A stretch of DNA of 64,000 nt, from the NCBI GenBank assembly GCA_036785705.1, contig JAWUZG010000029.1, forward strand, positions 14,089,501-14,153,500. The letters run 5' to 3'. Numbering within the stretch: the first letter of the stretch is position 1; each line of letters starts with the position of its first letter. Position numbers and translations under genes: made by a program. The notes beneath the pieces were generated by a model that saw only the letters and a list, made by a program, of their open reading frames with translations, was not told the origin of the DNA and searched no databases. Origin of the DNA: Acanthornis magna (taxonomy: Eukaryota; Chordata; Aves; Passeriformes; Acanthizidae). Positions 10,346-22,479 of this stretch are shown piece by piece.

Positions 10346-13300
10346 GCTTTATCTCTTTCACTTACCTCTTTTGTTGGCATGGTCCTGGAGCCTGAAGGTT
10401 CCAGCTGTCCTGCAGGTGGATGAATCAAAGGGTATTTCTTCTCAGAAAAGTTAAGGATTGTCTAGAGCTGCAGATATTGATAGATGTGCTGCAGCCTTGG
10501 TGTAATGGATGCCGTAGAAGTACGTGTTGCATGTGTTGGTTTTACAAACGTGGTGTCTGTGTTCCCTTTGTAATGAATGGAGACAGACAGGTTTCTTATT
10601 CAGTGAGGCAGGAGTGAGGCACTGACTGTCAACAATTTTTCTTAGCAATCCCTTTGCTCCCACCATTTGATTTTCCTCAGCTGAGCAAAAGTCTGAGAAT
10701 CTTAATTTCACACCCCTGTTGCAAATCTGAGATCACTAACAAACAAACATCAGTTCCAGTTGCCTTAACAATTTTTATTTTTGTAGACATATTTGTTTTT
10801 CTTACTTGTCTTTTTACCCTTTCCAGATGAAAATGACACTTGGCAGCAAGAATGGCCAAGCTACAGAAATGAACTAGAAAATGATACTGAGAAGCAAGGC
10901 ATTTGCATGAGCATATTTGTAGAGAATTAGGCTTCAGGTGGGTGGAATGTGCCTGTTGCAAGGGTTCTGTGGTAAAATTTACTGGAGCATAACACAGAGG
11001 ATTTGAAAGACATGGATAAGCCAAACCACCGTATGTGTTTATGCTGTTTAGATTGACATTTACAACACAGGGTGGTAAACCAACCTCATTTCAAAACGAA
11101 CCAATTCTCCAGGCAGCATGTAGATCAGCAGGAAGTGAAGCCTGTACTCGGAAAAAGGCCAGAAGAGAAACCAGAACAGTTTGATGGACTACCCAGCACT
11201 GCACTGGGGTCATGACAGGAATGAACAATGGAGAAAAAGCTGCAAGTCAATGAACTTAAAGATCAGAGAAAGAGCAGTGCGATTGCCTTTAGATCCCATG
11301 GTCAAATTTTTCACCTACCAAAAATGTAATTTTCAGTAATATTACATTGAAAACAGTAAGGTATTGTGACAATACTTTATATTCTTTATTGAAGTTACTT
11401 CCTGTCAAAAACAAGATGTTTTCTGTCAATTTTATAGTAACTAAAGAATAAGTCAGCTCTTGTGTGGCACTTAACCTTGTCAGATACCAGAACATATCAT
11501 GCTTCAGCTCACACCAGGGGTGGTCAGAGGCAAGTGTAGCTGTAATATATTTTCATTGAATTTCACCAATTTAGGCTCACATGATTTGGCATTCACAGTA
11601 GCTGTTTAATTAAAATGTTACTAAAACAACTCTCATTCAGTATGCCACAACTTTATACCACGCATTCATATTCTCAGAGATGCTATTAAATTTAACAGTT
11701 GTTATTTTCCCTGTAGTTTGAAGTAATACAGATAGTCCAAACATCTGCTACAAATTATGCATCAAATTACTTAAACCTGTCTTTCAAATAACTCTTTCAG
11801 CTTCTACAAACCAAACAGTCATATCCAGTCTGTGTCCAGTTTGGGAACAGGTGCACTTGCCCATAAGATTGCATGTATAGCAGCTGTGCATGGACATTTA
11901 GGCTAAAAGTTTTAAAATAGGAGAAATTATGAAAGATATTGAGACCTCTGAGGTATGGAAACCAGGCTAATAGTAGGTAATTGAATAAGTACTGACTTAT
12001 GAGTTAACCTTCTGACTCCTCCTGCATGTTGTTAGAAAATGATTTGTTGCTGCTGTTTCCAGACATGATTTGTAGTCAGTTCCAAAGTGCAACACAACAT
12101 ACATACACACAAAGACAGTTTATTTTACAATGATAAACAAAGTGAAAAGCTACTTCAGACTGGTGATTATGTTGCACTGCAAGCCTAGGAAGATAAAACG
12201 TTGACTTCCTAGCACCACTATTTTCTTTCAGAATCACCAATTTCTTTCTCGCTTTCACGCTTTCTAATCTCCCAAATTGTTTTTTTTAATGACACAGCTT
12301 ATGTGCATGTAATGCTTTTCACCCAGAACAATGCCAAAGTGCCATACAGACTCGGCATTGTATTAGTGGAGCTTCACAACAAATGCATGTTTCTGTATTA
12401 GCACTCTCTAGAAAAAGGACCCTGTCTACATGACAGAAAGTACATCAAGGAGAGCATGTATATTCACATATGATATAAATTGCTAGATTGAGAGTGAAGA
12501 TTAATGTAGAACCTTCCATGCTGTCTGTATTCACTTTCCTTTTAATGGTTCAAGCATGTTAAAGGCATGTTAGTTAAGGTTTCATGAATTGTAGGACAGT
12601 CAGTAGATATTCCTGGCTTCTCTAAGTTATGGGAGAAAATGAAGCAAAACCCGTAAAATGTACTATATAAAAAAAAAGAAAATTGTCATTCTGAATATAA
12701 TCTCATCACATAAATTGGGATTTCATTTGCATTTCACTTATTTTGTTTTTTTGACAACAGATGTCTACAATTCTCCTTTTTCTATAAAGGGCAAAAAAGC
12801 ACAGATTTTATGATGATTATTTTAAAAGTGAAACCAGTATTGAACACTTTTTGTTTTGCATTTAATATCTGAAACGTTGTAAGGTGTGCAGCAATTTTAA
12901 AAGCATATGCTATTACAAACTATATATTACATTTATATATTATATATTACATAAGGCTTGCATTTTTAAAGTGTTACCTATACTTCCCCATAATTAGTTC
13001 TAAACCTTGCTCTTGACAAGTCCTCTGGGGTATAAACCAGCTGAACTTTGCAGCTATTTATTGTCTCTACAGGGGATTTAATAAAAATCCTGCATAAAAG
13101 TCTCTCAGTTTCAGGGAATTTCAGTTCTAACTTTGACCCTAGCATTTCAGCAAGGTCTAAACCAGGCTGATCTATCTCCATAATTACAGTATTACAAATG
13201 CAGCTCTATACTCTTGTAATGATGTGAGACTGTTTCTTCTTTGCTGTATCTCAGATAACCAAAGTTTTCATAGAAAGTCTACTTTGGAAGGAACCACTGA

Positions 13301-16300
13301 ATAGACCTATCTTGCCAAAATTGTGGGCGCTTGAAAGTGTAGTTCCTCTGCAACTTCCATTTTGGCACACAACCAGAAATGACCCACAATGTATCTTGAT
13401 ATACTCTCTGAAAGCATTTCTGAGTTCTGGGTCTGTTAGTGCATCACATCTAATGGTTCTTGCACACCTCTTGTGTCTCTCCCTGCGCCATTGTGTGCCC
13501 ATGGCACATGGTCATTGCATGAATAACACATTTCCACACACTCCCTTATTAAGATGCATCAAAGATTTAAAATTGGATCTTAACAACAGCCCTATCATGC
13601 TGGAATTAATTTTCCCAGCAAGGCCCATTGCTAGGCAAAACTCGGAACTCATCAACAGTCCTAGCCCTACTGACACAAATACAAGGCCAGGCAATTAGCA
13701 TTGCTTCCTCATCCTCATAAGCAGAAATGTTCAGTGGTATAAAATTAAATTCCCTGTCACAAGTGTGACAAAACTGAACCTACTGTACCATTCTCTGCCT
13801 TGTGGTTTTGATTATTTGCTCAAAACTCTGGTGACCTTTGCAAGGGTAAGAAGGTGCTGTACCATGACACAATGACAGTGATTGCCGTCATCCTGCTTAG
13901 TGGTTTGCCTGGAAATTGCTTGCAGTTTAGGAAAGCTTTCCTTTTAATTTAGTGCATATGTGAAATAAATTATACTATGGAATGGTGCTGTCAAATATTT
14001 ATTTAGTATCTCAGTACTTTAACTCACTTGCCAATCAGATAAAATTAGTTTTGAATTCTTTTATACTGACATCATTTTCCTAACTTACAAATTCCCTCTC
14101 AGACAGCAAAGTAACAAATGTTTGCATTGGCCTGTTGTGAATAGCAGCGATGTTTAGGAATTTTAATGTACAGTTTAGTGTTTTCATAATGTCACTGTGA
14201 ATCAGTGCTTAATTTTAGCTGGAGACAACTTTGTCCCTAAACAACTTTCATCGTGCATTTTTCTATTTTCTAATTCAGCTTGAGTGTTAATGTTGGCTCC
14301 TTTTAGATGATTTGCATGGAGTTTCAAAGGCATAGGATTTCCCAAGACATTACTAAGCAGCAAGAGGGGCTGAAAAGCGAAGTGTATATTGCTGGATCAA
14401 CAAGATTGGCTTCTGACAATCAAATAGAAAACATAATTGCAAATAATAACTAGTATTTTGAGAATTGTTTTACTGTGTGTGTTACAGTGCCAACAACTTT
14501 CCGCATAATCCTGCTGATTATCTCTCATAAAAATAGCGTATTAACTTCTGAAGTTTATGAAAATAAGGTCTGCTCTAGAATGTGTTGAAGTCAATGCAAC
14601 TAGTTTAAAAATAGCTTTTCTTCTCTGATATTTTCTTCATATAGGATGATAAGTTGTTATCTCATACTTTAAGCCCTCAGTTGTAAAATTAGTACAGAAT
14701 TAAGTTAACAATGTGCTCTACAGAAGTAGCATCTTATTTGGATTAATTTTGTATTGCTAAAGGTTGTTCAAAATCCAAAAACTAAACACAGACAAAAATT
14801 AATCTGCATGGTTTTGCTGAATTTGCTTGCTGAAATGTAGTAAATCTTGAACACATAAGTGCTCTAATAACATTGCATTCCTACTGTGTATTTACCTTTT
14901 CTCTTTGTGTTTTGCATGACTGAGAATTTTATCGCTGTCAGCTTTCAGTCAGAGGATAGAACATATTTGAATAAGCTTTTCATAGCGAATGTAAAAAAAA
15001 AAAAAAAAAGGGAAACCACGCATGAAATGGTGGGGAACAATTCGTTATAAAACTCTGGTTTTTCACATTTCCGGTTGGATTTTGTACCTTAAAATTTTGC
15101 CTGTGTGGCTGTGGTACTGTTGCCTACATCACTAGTGAGGGATCTCCAGAGCAGGTGGGTTTTCGGGACCACTGGTGGGAATGTTCCTGAAGCCATTAGT
15201 GGTGAACTGTAGAAACACAGGAAGGGGAAAGCATCTCTGCCCCTTGTCTGCCTGGAGAGGAAGTGAATTTACAACGGCAAAACTTGAAGGATTAGGTTAA
15301 TTGGGTGGGCTAGTAAAAGAAGTTACTTTCTTAAGTGTGTCATTTTTTAGAACGAGGTATCACATCAAGTCTGTAATTCTAGAAGTTATTTTACTCTTTT
15401 TTGACCAGAAGTCCTAACTGTGCTTTTATAAGGACTGCTTCTGTTTAACTGAGCCATATCAGCACTGTACTAGAAGTTATAATGGCAACAGAAATTAGAT
15501 ATAACCTGGCTATACAGCCTAACCTGGCAACAGAGTCCCGCTTCTGTGGGGTCATTTAGATTCGTGGTCATATAGAACAGTCTGTTACAAGATTATCCAA
15601 GAACAGTGAGCTCAGGCTGAAGAAACCCGAAATAGTAATTCTGTACTCAGAATTTCTCAGTCATAAGCAAGCATGTAACATTTTTTTTAACATTGTGTTC
15701 TGCACAACCAGACCATAGAAAATATTACTTCCACCATTTACAGTGAAGAAGGCCAAGAAAAAAATGGGCAGAGGAATTGAGGAGCTGAAACTGTGGTGTG
15801 CGGATGGACTGCAGAACTTTTTCTTGTGGTTCATTGAAAAAAATTTAAGAACTGTAACATTGTAGCTTAAGCTACCAGTACTGGAAGGGAACTGAGTCTG
15901 CAAGTAGATATTTTCCTTACAAAGTGGTCTGCTGACTGAAAATCTGGAGCGCCATCAGAGTTCAACTAATTGAGCCAGACAGCTTGTTAGACTGTCTTAT
16001 AAAAGCTGGATGTCTGGCTAGATAACTTTTGGCACTTCGAAGAATAGGGAGGCAGATTTATGAACTGGACAAATAAGCCTTACAGTCAAGAATTTTTCTA
16101 ACAGTTTGGGACTATCTCTGAGAGACCCTTTGACTCTTGAAAAGGTGATGCTTCAAAGGATGCTTTCTGCCAGCTCTTAAATGCACCATTTAGCCTTGCA
16201 TATTACTGCAGATTTTAAGCACCTTATCTTCCTGTGCAGCTCAGGAAAGAAGCAGGGTGAATTTAGAGCCTGCTTTATTCCCATTTACTCGGTAACACAA

Positions 16301-17753
16301 ATACTTTAAAATGGCAAGAATGTTCAGGAAGGAGACAGGTGTGCCTGCACGTAGAGGAGGAACAGGGTGGTGTTAACATGCAGAAAGAGCTTGATGCACT
16401 TCGGGAAATGTGAACCTGAACTGATGATTCCTAAGCATTGTTGAGACTTTAGAGACATTTTTCTTCCTCATGACATACATGCAATCATGGCAGGCACGCA
16501 CCTCTGTGATACACCCACAAAACCCTTGTGTTCAGTTCTGCTTGGCCAGGAATTGCTGAACCCCTTCCACGGCTCGCTCTCAGCAATTGAGCCCTAACTC
16601 ACCGTGTCCTGAGCCACACTGCTGATTAGCCTCCGTATGCTCGACCCCAGCAAGCAGCCAGCAGCAGCCCTGCCAAGGTTTCAACATTTGTTTCTGCCCT
16701 GTCGGTGCTGAACATCATTCCAATTCAGATCTGTCAAACTATCCAGAAACTGAAACACCGTGGGCAGAGGAATACACAAAATCAGAATTTCTTGGAAAAA
16801 CCCCAGTCACTATAATTGTAAATAGCTGTTTTTCTTCTTTGTGTGCTATTTCCCTTATGGATTCCACAGTTTCTGATTTCTGAGCTTTAGATCAGCTCAG
16901 AGTGGAATAGATAAATTCATGCCTGAAAGTGACTGAAAAATAAGATAGCAGCTGCACAGAGAGGCACATGTCGTGGGGTTTTCCAGTATGGCCAGGGTGC
17001 CAGGCTTGTGTACACAAACAGAAGGAAACAACTGAGAACTGAGAACATTGGCACAGGTAATTTTTTGATGGTTCTGCTTCCTCTCATAATAAAGCGAAAT
17101 AGAAAATACAAGGATTGATGAGAGCTAAACACTTTTTCACCCATTACAAAGATCTGGTCAATTTTGGAGAAGTTTTTTATGTAAGCTGAGCTGTTACTGA
17201 GACATCCTTGAGGCTGTTAGAAACAAAGCTAAGCAACACCCCTCACACCCAAGGGGAAGATGATGCTGTGGCTTAGCATGTTCCCTTCTCATCCTGGGAG
17301 CCTGGGGACAAATAATGGTCACCACTTGCCAGTTTTGTCACACTCCAACTCTTTTTCACCATTATTTGCTCTCTGTGATCACAAGAGGACAAGTGGCCTG
17401 GTGGACCAGCCACAGAAATGAGGCAGAAGAATACACTGTTTTCAGGGCCAGACTCAGAGCCCATCCACACTTGGGAATTGTGAAAAGAGGAAGCACAACA
17501 GTCACAACATTCCTCTATTCCGTATTTCAATTGCCACTTCTTTTCACCAATTTTCAGGATGCACACTGCTGTTTTGCAGGCAATAGGCTTTAACAGTCAG
17601 TCCTAAAAAATCCTGCACTAAGATTTAAGGTAAGAGTAGAAGAGGAAGCAAATGTATGGAGCAAGCTCAGACTGATTTTTGGCAAATCCTCTGCTTGATC
17701 TGTGCCGCACTGTTGCCAGCACTAAGTGTTCCAAAATCATATGTGACGATGGT
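10346..17753. other. Intergenic DNA, nothing recognised as a gene
   Basis: Long AT-rich interval. It contains an A17 run (14993-15009), a TA-rich patch with a repeated TATATATTACAT word (12921-12952) and short unrelated open frames. A plus-strand octamer ATTTGCAT lies at 14310-14317 within a stretch (14130-14560) that appears free of transposon sequence. Confidence 0.55.
14993..15009 (+). repeat. A17 homopolymer
   Basis: A seventeen-base adenine run with no recognisable retroposed sequence directly upstream, so it is probably a simple repeat rather than a retrocopy tail. Confidence 0.9.
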
Positions 17754-17840
17754 GGCTTAAAAATAATCAATTTGGAGTTCCTTTTTATTTGCCTTCTGGC
17801 TTAAAAATAATCAATTTGAGGTTCCTTTTATTTGCCTTTG
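17754..17840 (+). repeat. 44-bp tandem duplication
   Basis: Two adjacent copies of a unit starting GGCTTAAAAATAATCAATTT and ending in TTTGCCTT, at 17754-17797 and 17798-17840. They differ by a few substitutions and a T-run length change. The unit is unrelated to the 44-bp duplication at 7901. Confidence 0.92.
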
Positions 17841-18059
17841 GTTTCTTGGCTTTCAGGGTACGTTCAGATAATGTTTTCTCAGAAACCAGGTATGCTAGAA
17901 AGCTGCTTTCTCATTTCCAAATAAAAATTACTATTTCTCAACTCCAGCCCTAGCCCTGTGCTAAGGTTTCATGTACCAAATAGAAAAAGATGTGCAAGAA
18001 GCTTGCTACAAATGAAATAATTCATCTTGTTCACCCCATGTTTTGCTTTGTTTGCTGAA

Positions 18060-18270
18060 GTCTAGGGTAGGAGAGAAGAAGTAGAAAGTGGACAAATTAG
18101 TATGAATAAAAACATGATAACACAGAGTTAGGGAAGGAGAGGAAGCAACTTAATGAAACAAAAAAGGGAAAGGAAGGCAAGGGTGGAAACCAAGATGAAG
18201 CACGAGGATGGAAATATTCACCATGGAAAAGATTTAGGAGGAGAAAACAAAGCTAACAAAGAACAAAGAT
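18060..18270 (+). repeat. Purine-rich (A/G) low-complexity tract
   Basis: The plus strand is dominated by A and G, with words such as GGGAAGGAGAGGAAG, for roughly 200 bp. There is no coding signal. Confidence 0.6.
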
Positions 18271-21200
18271 AATTCTGCCTGTACCGGCCCTTTAGTATGA
18301 CAGCTGCTTCAGAGCCCAGAATCTATTTGGGCTATAAATAGCTATGTATCTGTAATTAATTATTTGAAATTGTGCCAATATTTAACCAAGGATTAGCCCT
18401 ACCAAAGCAAATGAGGAAAAGCAGGTGGACCTTTGGAGACCAGGTATTTTCAAACTTCTAAATGCTGCACACTTGTGTAGTTTTGCATATGTGTCTTTTA
18501 GAGTGCCAAGTTAACTTGAAGTGCAGACATCTTTGGAGAGTTGGGTTGGAGGGACATGCTTAAAATTCTTAGGTCTGGCATTAAATCTGCAAAATTTATT
18601 TTCTTAAGCAGGTATTTAACTCAGTTGAGCGCTATCACAGTCTGATTTTTGATAGCCTGAGTATTTGTGATACATGGCTTGCAGAAGATTTGAAGGAATA
18701 ATTCCACAAAAAAATGAAGTCTGGCTATTTCTTCAAAGCCAAAATTTCTTCTCTATTTCAGAATTTCTTCTCCTTTTACTCTTCTGTATATTTTTGCTAC
18801 TGTGTATCCGGTAACATTCTTATTCCTTTCATTTGATGTAGAATTGTCTTTCCATTGCTCTAACTCTTTTATGTTTCTCTCTCTGCCCCAAAAATCGGAG
18901 AAGTCCTACTTAATGCACATTGAACTGCCTCCCATCTTCTTTTAAATATGTCAGTGAGTTTGTGAGATTTCTGTAACACGAGCTGTAACGTGATCTATTT
19001 GCAACCATCTACTCTTACGCCTTGTGAAATAGATGTCTCAGGTTTAGTACCTGCCTAGCCACTCAATGTATCCCGTGGCCCTGTGGAATGAAGAGTAATT
19101 CATGTGTTATCTGGTTCGGGAGGGTGGATTTAGCTTTGTTGTAACTGGTGAGCCATATTTAATCTTGGGTAAATGTCAGGGTTTTTTTTTCCCCAAGATT
19201 TCAAACACAAAGCCAAAATCAGAAGAAGGCTCCTCGTACACAGTCTACCTGGAGGGAGGTGTTCTCACTGAGTGATGAATACATAACCAGAGAAGCACTG
19301 ATTCTGTTACTTGGATGAGAAGCTAAGATGGCTATTGTGATACAACTTTTACCAGTAAAAGGTAGAAACACAAAAAACCTTGAGTTTTCGTTAGCTTCTC
19401 TCTATCACATACAGAGGCACAGAATATTTTCACTTGGCATTCACGTGCAAAGCTCTCTCTCATCTCTCCTCCCTTTAGACTGCTTGGCTTAGTGGTACGT
19501 ACTGGTTGTGCTCTGCAAGGGCAACAGATAGACCAAAAGAGACCAAAAAAGATAAGGCTGATAAAGAGAAAAGACGGATTGATAAATATGATATGGCTAA
19601 AGACCAAACAAGATTGAGACAGGACTTATTTTAGGCGTTATGTGTTGGTCAATAAGTCATTGCTGAATTAAAATTGACTTTTCATAAAGTAACTTGGTCA
19701 GCAATACCTCAGCTACTGAAATTAGATTATATAATGTAATTAAATACTGGTTTGTTTATTTATTAAAATATTTTATCGGATAGCTTGCTATTTAACCTTC
19801 CTATCCCGTAGGCTTTTTTTTGTCGTGAATATTGAACTTTAAATCTAACTTAATTTCATTCTTTAGAGCATCTTTTTGATATATTTAATGAAACATATCA
19901 AATACTCAGAAGGCACACAGAAAAAATATGGAAGTTCTCCAAGTGGGAAGCTTTAGCCGCATATGTAATTTTGGCGGTATCAGCACGTGATGAGGTCTGC
20001 AACATTAGATCCATGCCTGGAAATCACCTAATGCCAGGTCCTGAGCAGCAAAAATAAAGAACCAAGGAAAATATTTCTCTTTTTTCTCTCTCTCCCTCCT
20101 TCTCCTACACCCACACAAGCACACCCACCCACACATGTGGGTGTGCATGCATGCATGCACGTACACACAAAAAGCTTCTGTTTCAATTCCCTTCTCCCAG
20201 CTTCTTTGTACAATTACAAATTGCAGATGTTCCAAACTTCAGGGCAGGGTTCAGTTTTGTTTGCAAATGAAATATATGATTAATATGTAAAAAAAAATTA
20301 CTCATCTTCTCAATAGAAACATTCAACCCCTGGACTGGCCTAGGAATACAGAGTTATTACAAATTTCCTTCTACTTACAGAGTGGAAATGATCAATTATT
20401 TGAGCACATACAGTGTTGATTTTTCTTTTTTTTTTTTTCTTCAAAATGAGGGATAATAGGCCTTTTTTATCTAAATAAATATTTTAATATAAAAAATATC
20501 CTGGCTACTTCCACTGCTAAAAGAGCATGTTTTGCTGTCCCTTTAAATTTAATATAACATATTTATATTTTCAGGGAGTTTTTTAGCTAATAATAATCCA
20601 CTGCTATTTTTGTAGTGAGTAATAAAAATCAATGGTTGCAATGTTAGTAGCCTGGCATTTGTGGACACACCAATTACAGTTCCTTACATTATTCAACTCA
20701 AACCCATTTGCAAGAGCTGACCAGTTCAAGGGGCTGACAGTAACTCATAGACTGTTAAGACGATATTTTGGTACGCAAATTATGTTATTGCCCAACCCCC
20801 GTCACCATTAGAGGGTTGTAAGGCTTGCCTTAACAGTTGTTAAATTGTTAGTCAGCTCCTGATGACTGGGACTGACTGCAAGGATTCAAGAGTAGTGAAT
20901 TTTAAATATTTTGGATGGTATTTGGCAGGTAGCATGAGCACGGTTTGAATGTTGTTTATCCATTTTCTTGACACAAACTAAAGAGTGCATTGAAAGGGAG
21001 AAGACGCAAGGTGATGCTCCCAAAATGTAACCTAACTGTTGTAAAAGTGATGGCAGGTAGGTCTGCTGATATAAAGTTGCTGGGGTATTTGAAACCACCC
21101 CCACTCACACCCAGACATCTCACCTCAGAAGAGCTGAGAGTCAGCATGAGACTCAGAAGCTGAAGAGTTGGAGGAAAGATCCAAAAAGATGCAGGAAAAG

Positions 21201-22465
21201 AGATGAAGAGGAATTTGATGAACATATTTTCTGAAAAGATGGAGGTGGGGGAGTTGAGAAAACAGATATTAGGCTTCTCCAGCCTAAGAGTGAAAGAGCT
21301 TGATAATTTTCCTTCTATCGTCTTCATGCTTCAGTTCCCCAAACTCCCACAGTAGCTTGGAACCATCTGCATCTGCATGAGCTTTTCTGACCTGCTCTCT
21401 GTTATACTTATTCTTCCAATGATCTTTACATATCACTCACAAGCCTCATGCTCCCAAATGCTCAGTTCCATGCTCCTGAAGCACCTGTATATTTTAGAAA
21501 GATCATGGAGGGGTGTGAAAGAGGTCTGACCTGAAAGCATGCTATGGAAAAAGGGAAGATGGGGGCTGTGGAAGGTAATTTTTTTTCCAAGTACAAATGA
21601 GCAGCTATGACAAGAAAGGCTCAAAGCCTCTTCAGCATTTCCTGTTTTCTTATTCTTTATTGTCTTACCAAAAAGTTATAGTGACCTTAGTAATGGCATG
21701 CTTGGCTTGTGCAAGGAGGGAAGGCATTTCAAATATTGATATCAACAGCCTTTCTTTCAACTCCCTGTAATCAGTTCTGCTGAGTTCGAAACATGACAGC
21801 TTTATCCTAACTGCTACAGCGTGTTTAGCAATGTCATTTTCCCCAAGTGGAATTAGGAAAACACAGCACTTTAGAGTCTGCATAAAACTCTACTTAAAAG
21901 TGCTACTGGCTATGTGCAAAGCACTATCACAAGTTCTTGCTAAGGTTTGCAAACTGCAAAGTGTCCAGGCCAAAACTCACTTACATTTCTTGACTATACC
22001 ATGTCTGGTTACTGTGACAGTCTGCCATAAAAACACTCTGTTTCAGCAGAGCCCTGAGCTCCCTTTGGCTCAGCTGCTCCTTCTACAGTGACCTTGAATT
22101 CCAGGCGCTGAGGTGAAGAACTGTCTCAGTTGCCTTTGCTCAACACAGCACTTGGTCACACCCCCAGCAGCTGAGAACCTGTGGGGTGGATCAGAGCCAC
22201 AGGTTGAGCCACATAAACATGCAATAAATAGATTTTAGTTGAACCGGTTGGTGCTGTAAAATGCTGGGGTTTAGGCAGGCTGTATTTAAGAGGTCTGCTG
22301 TTTAAATGATTACAAATAGACTGGTAACCCACTCCCAGGAGGCACAAAAAATGTCAAGTCAGTTTAGTCACTGTGTAAGTTTTTGGCGGTTTAGCATTTG
22401 ACCAGTCAGCGTTTGAACACAGCCATGGCTCTGTGACACACCACCCAGTCCCTGTGTCACGCACA
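18271..22465. other. Intergenic DNA, nothing recognised as a gene
   Basis: AT-rich sequence with short chance open frames only. A CA/TG-rich alternating purine-pyrimidine patch at 20120-20168 is listed separately. Confidence 0.55.
20122..20168. repeat. CA/TG-rich alternating tract with near-palindrome
   Basis: A CA-rich run leads into CACCCACA and its exact complement TGTGGGTG (20126-20133 and 20136-20143, separated by two bases), then a GCATGCATGCATGC run and GTACACACA. Much of it alternates purine and pyrimidine. Confidence 0.85.
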
Positions 22466-22479
22466 GCACTAGAGGGCAG
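22466..22479 (+). promoter_or_regulatory. Candidate CTCF binding motif
   Basis: The 14-mer GCACTAGAGGGCAG agrees with the core CTCF consensus CCASYAGRKGGCRS at 13 of 14 positions. It lies in the spacer between the presumed FBXL2 promoter and the SUSD5 start, about 6 kb upstream of the latter. A motif alone does not prove occupancy. Confidence 0.45.
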
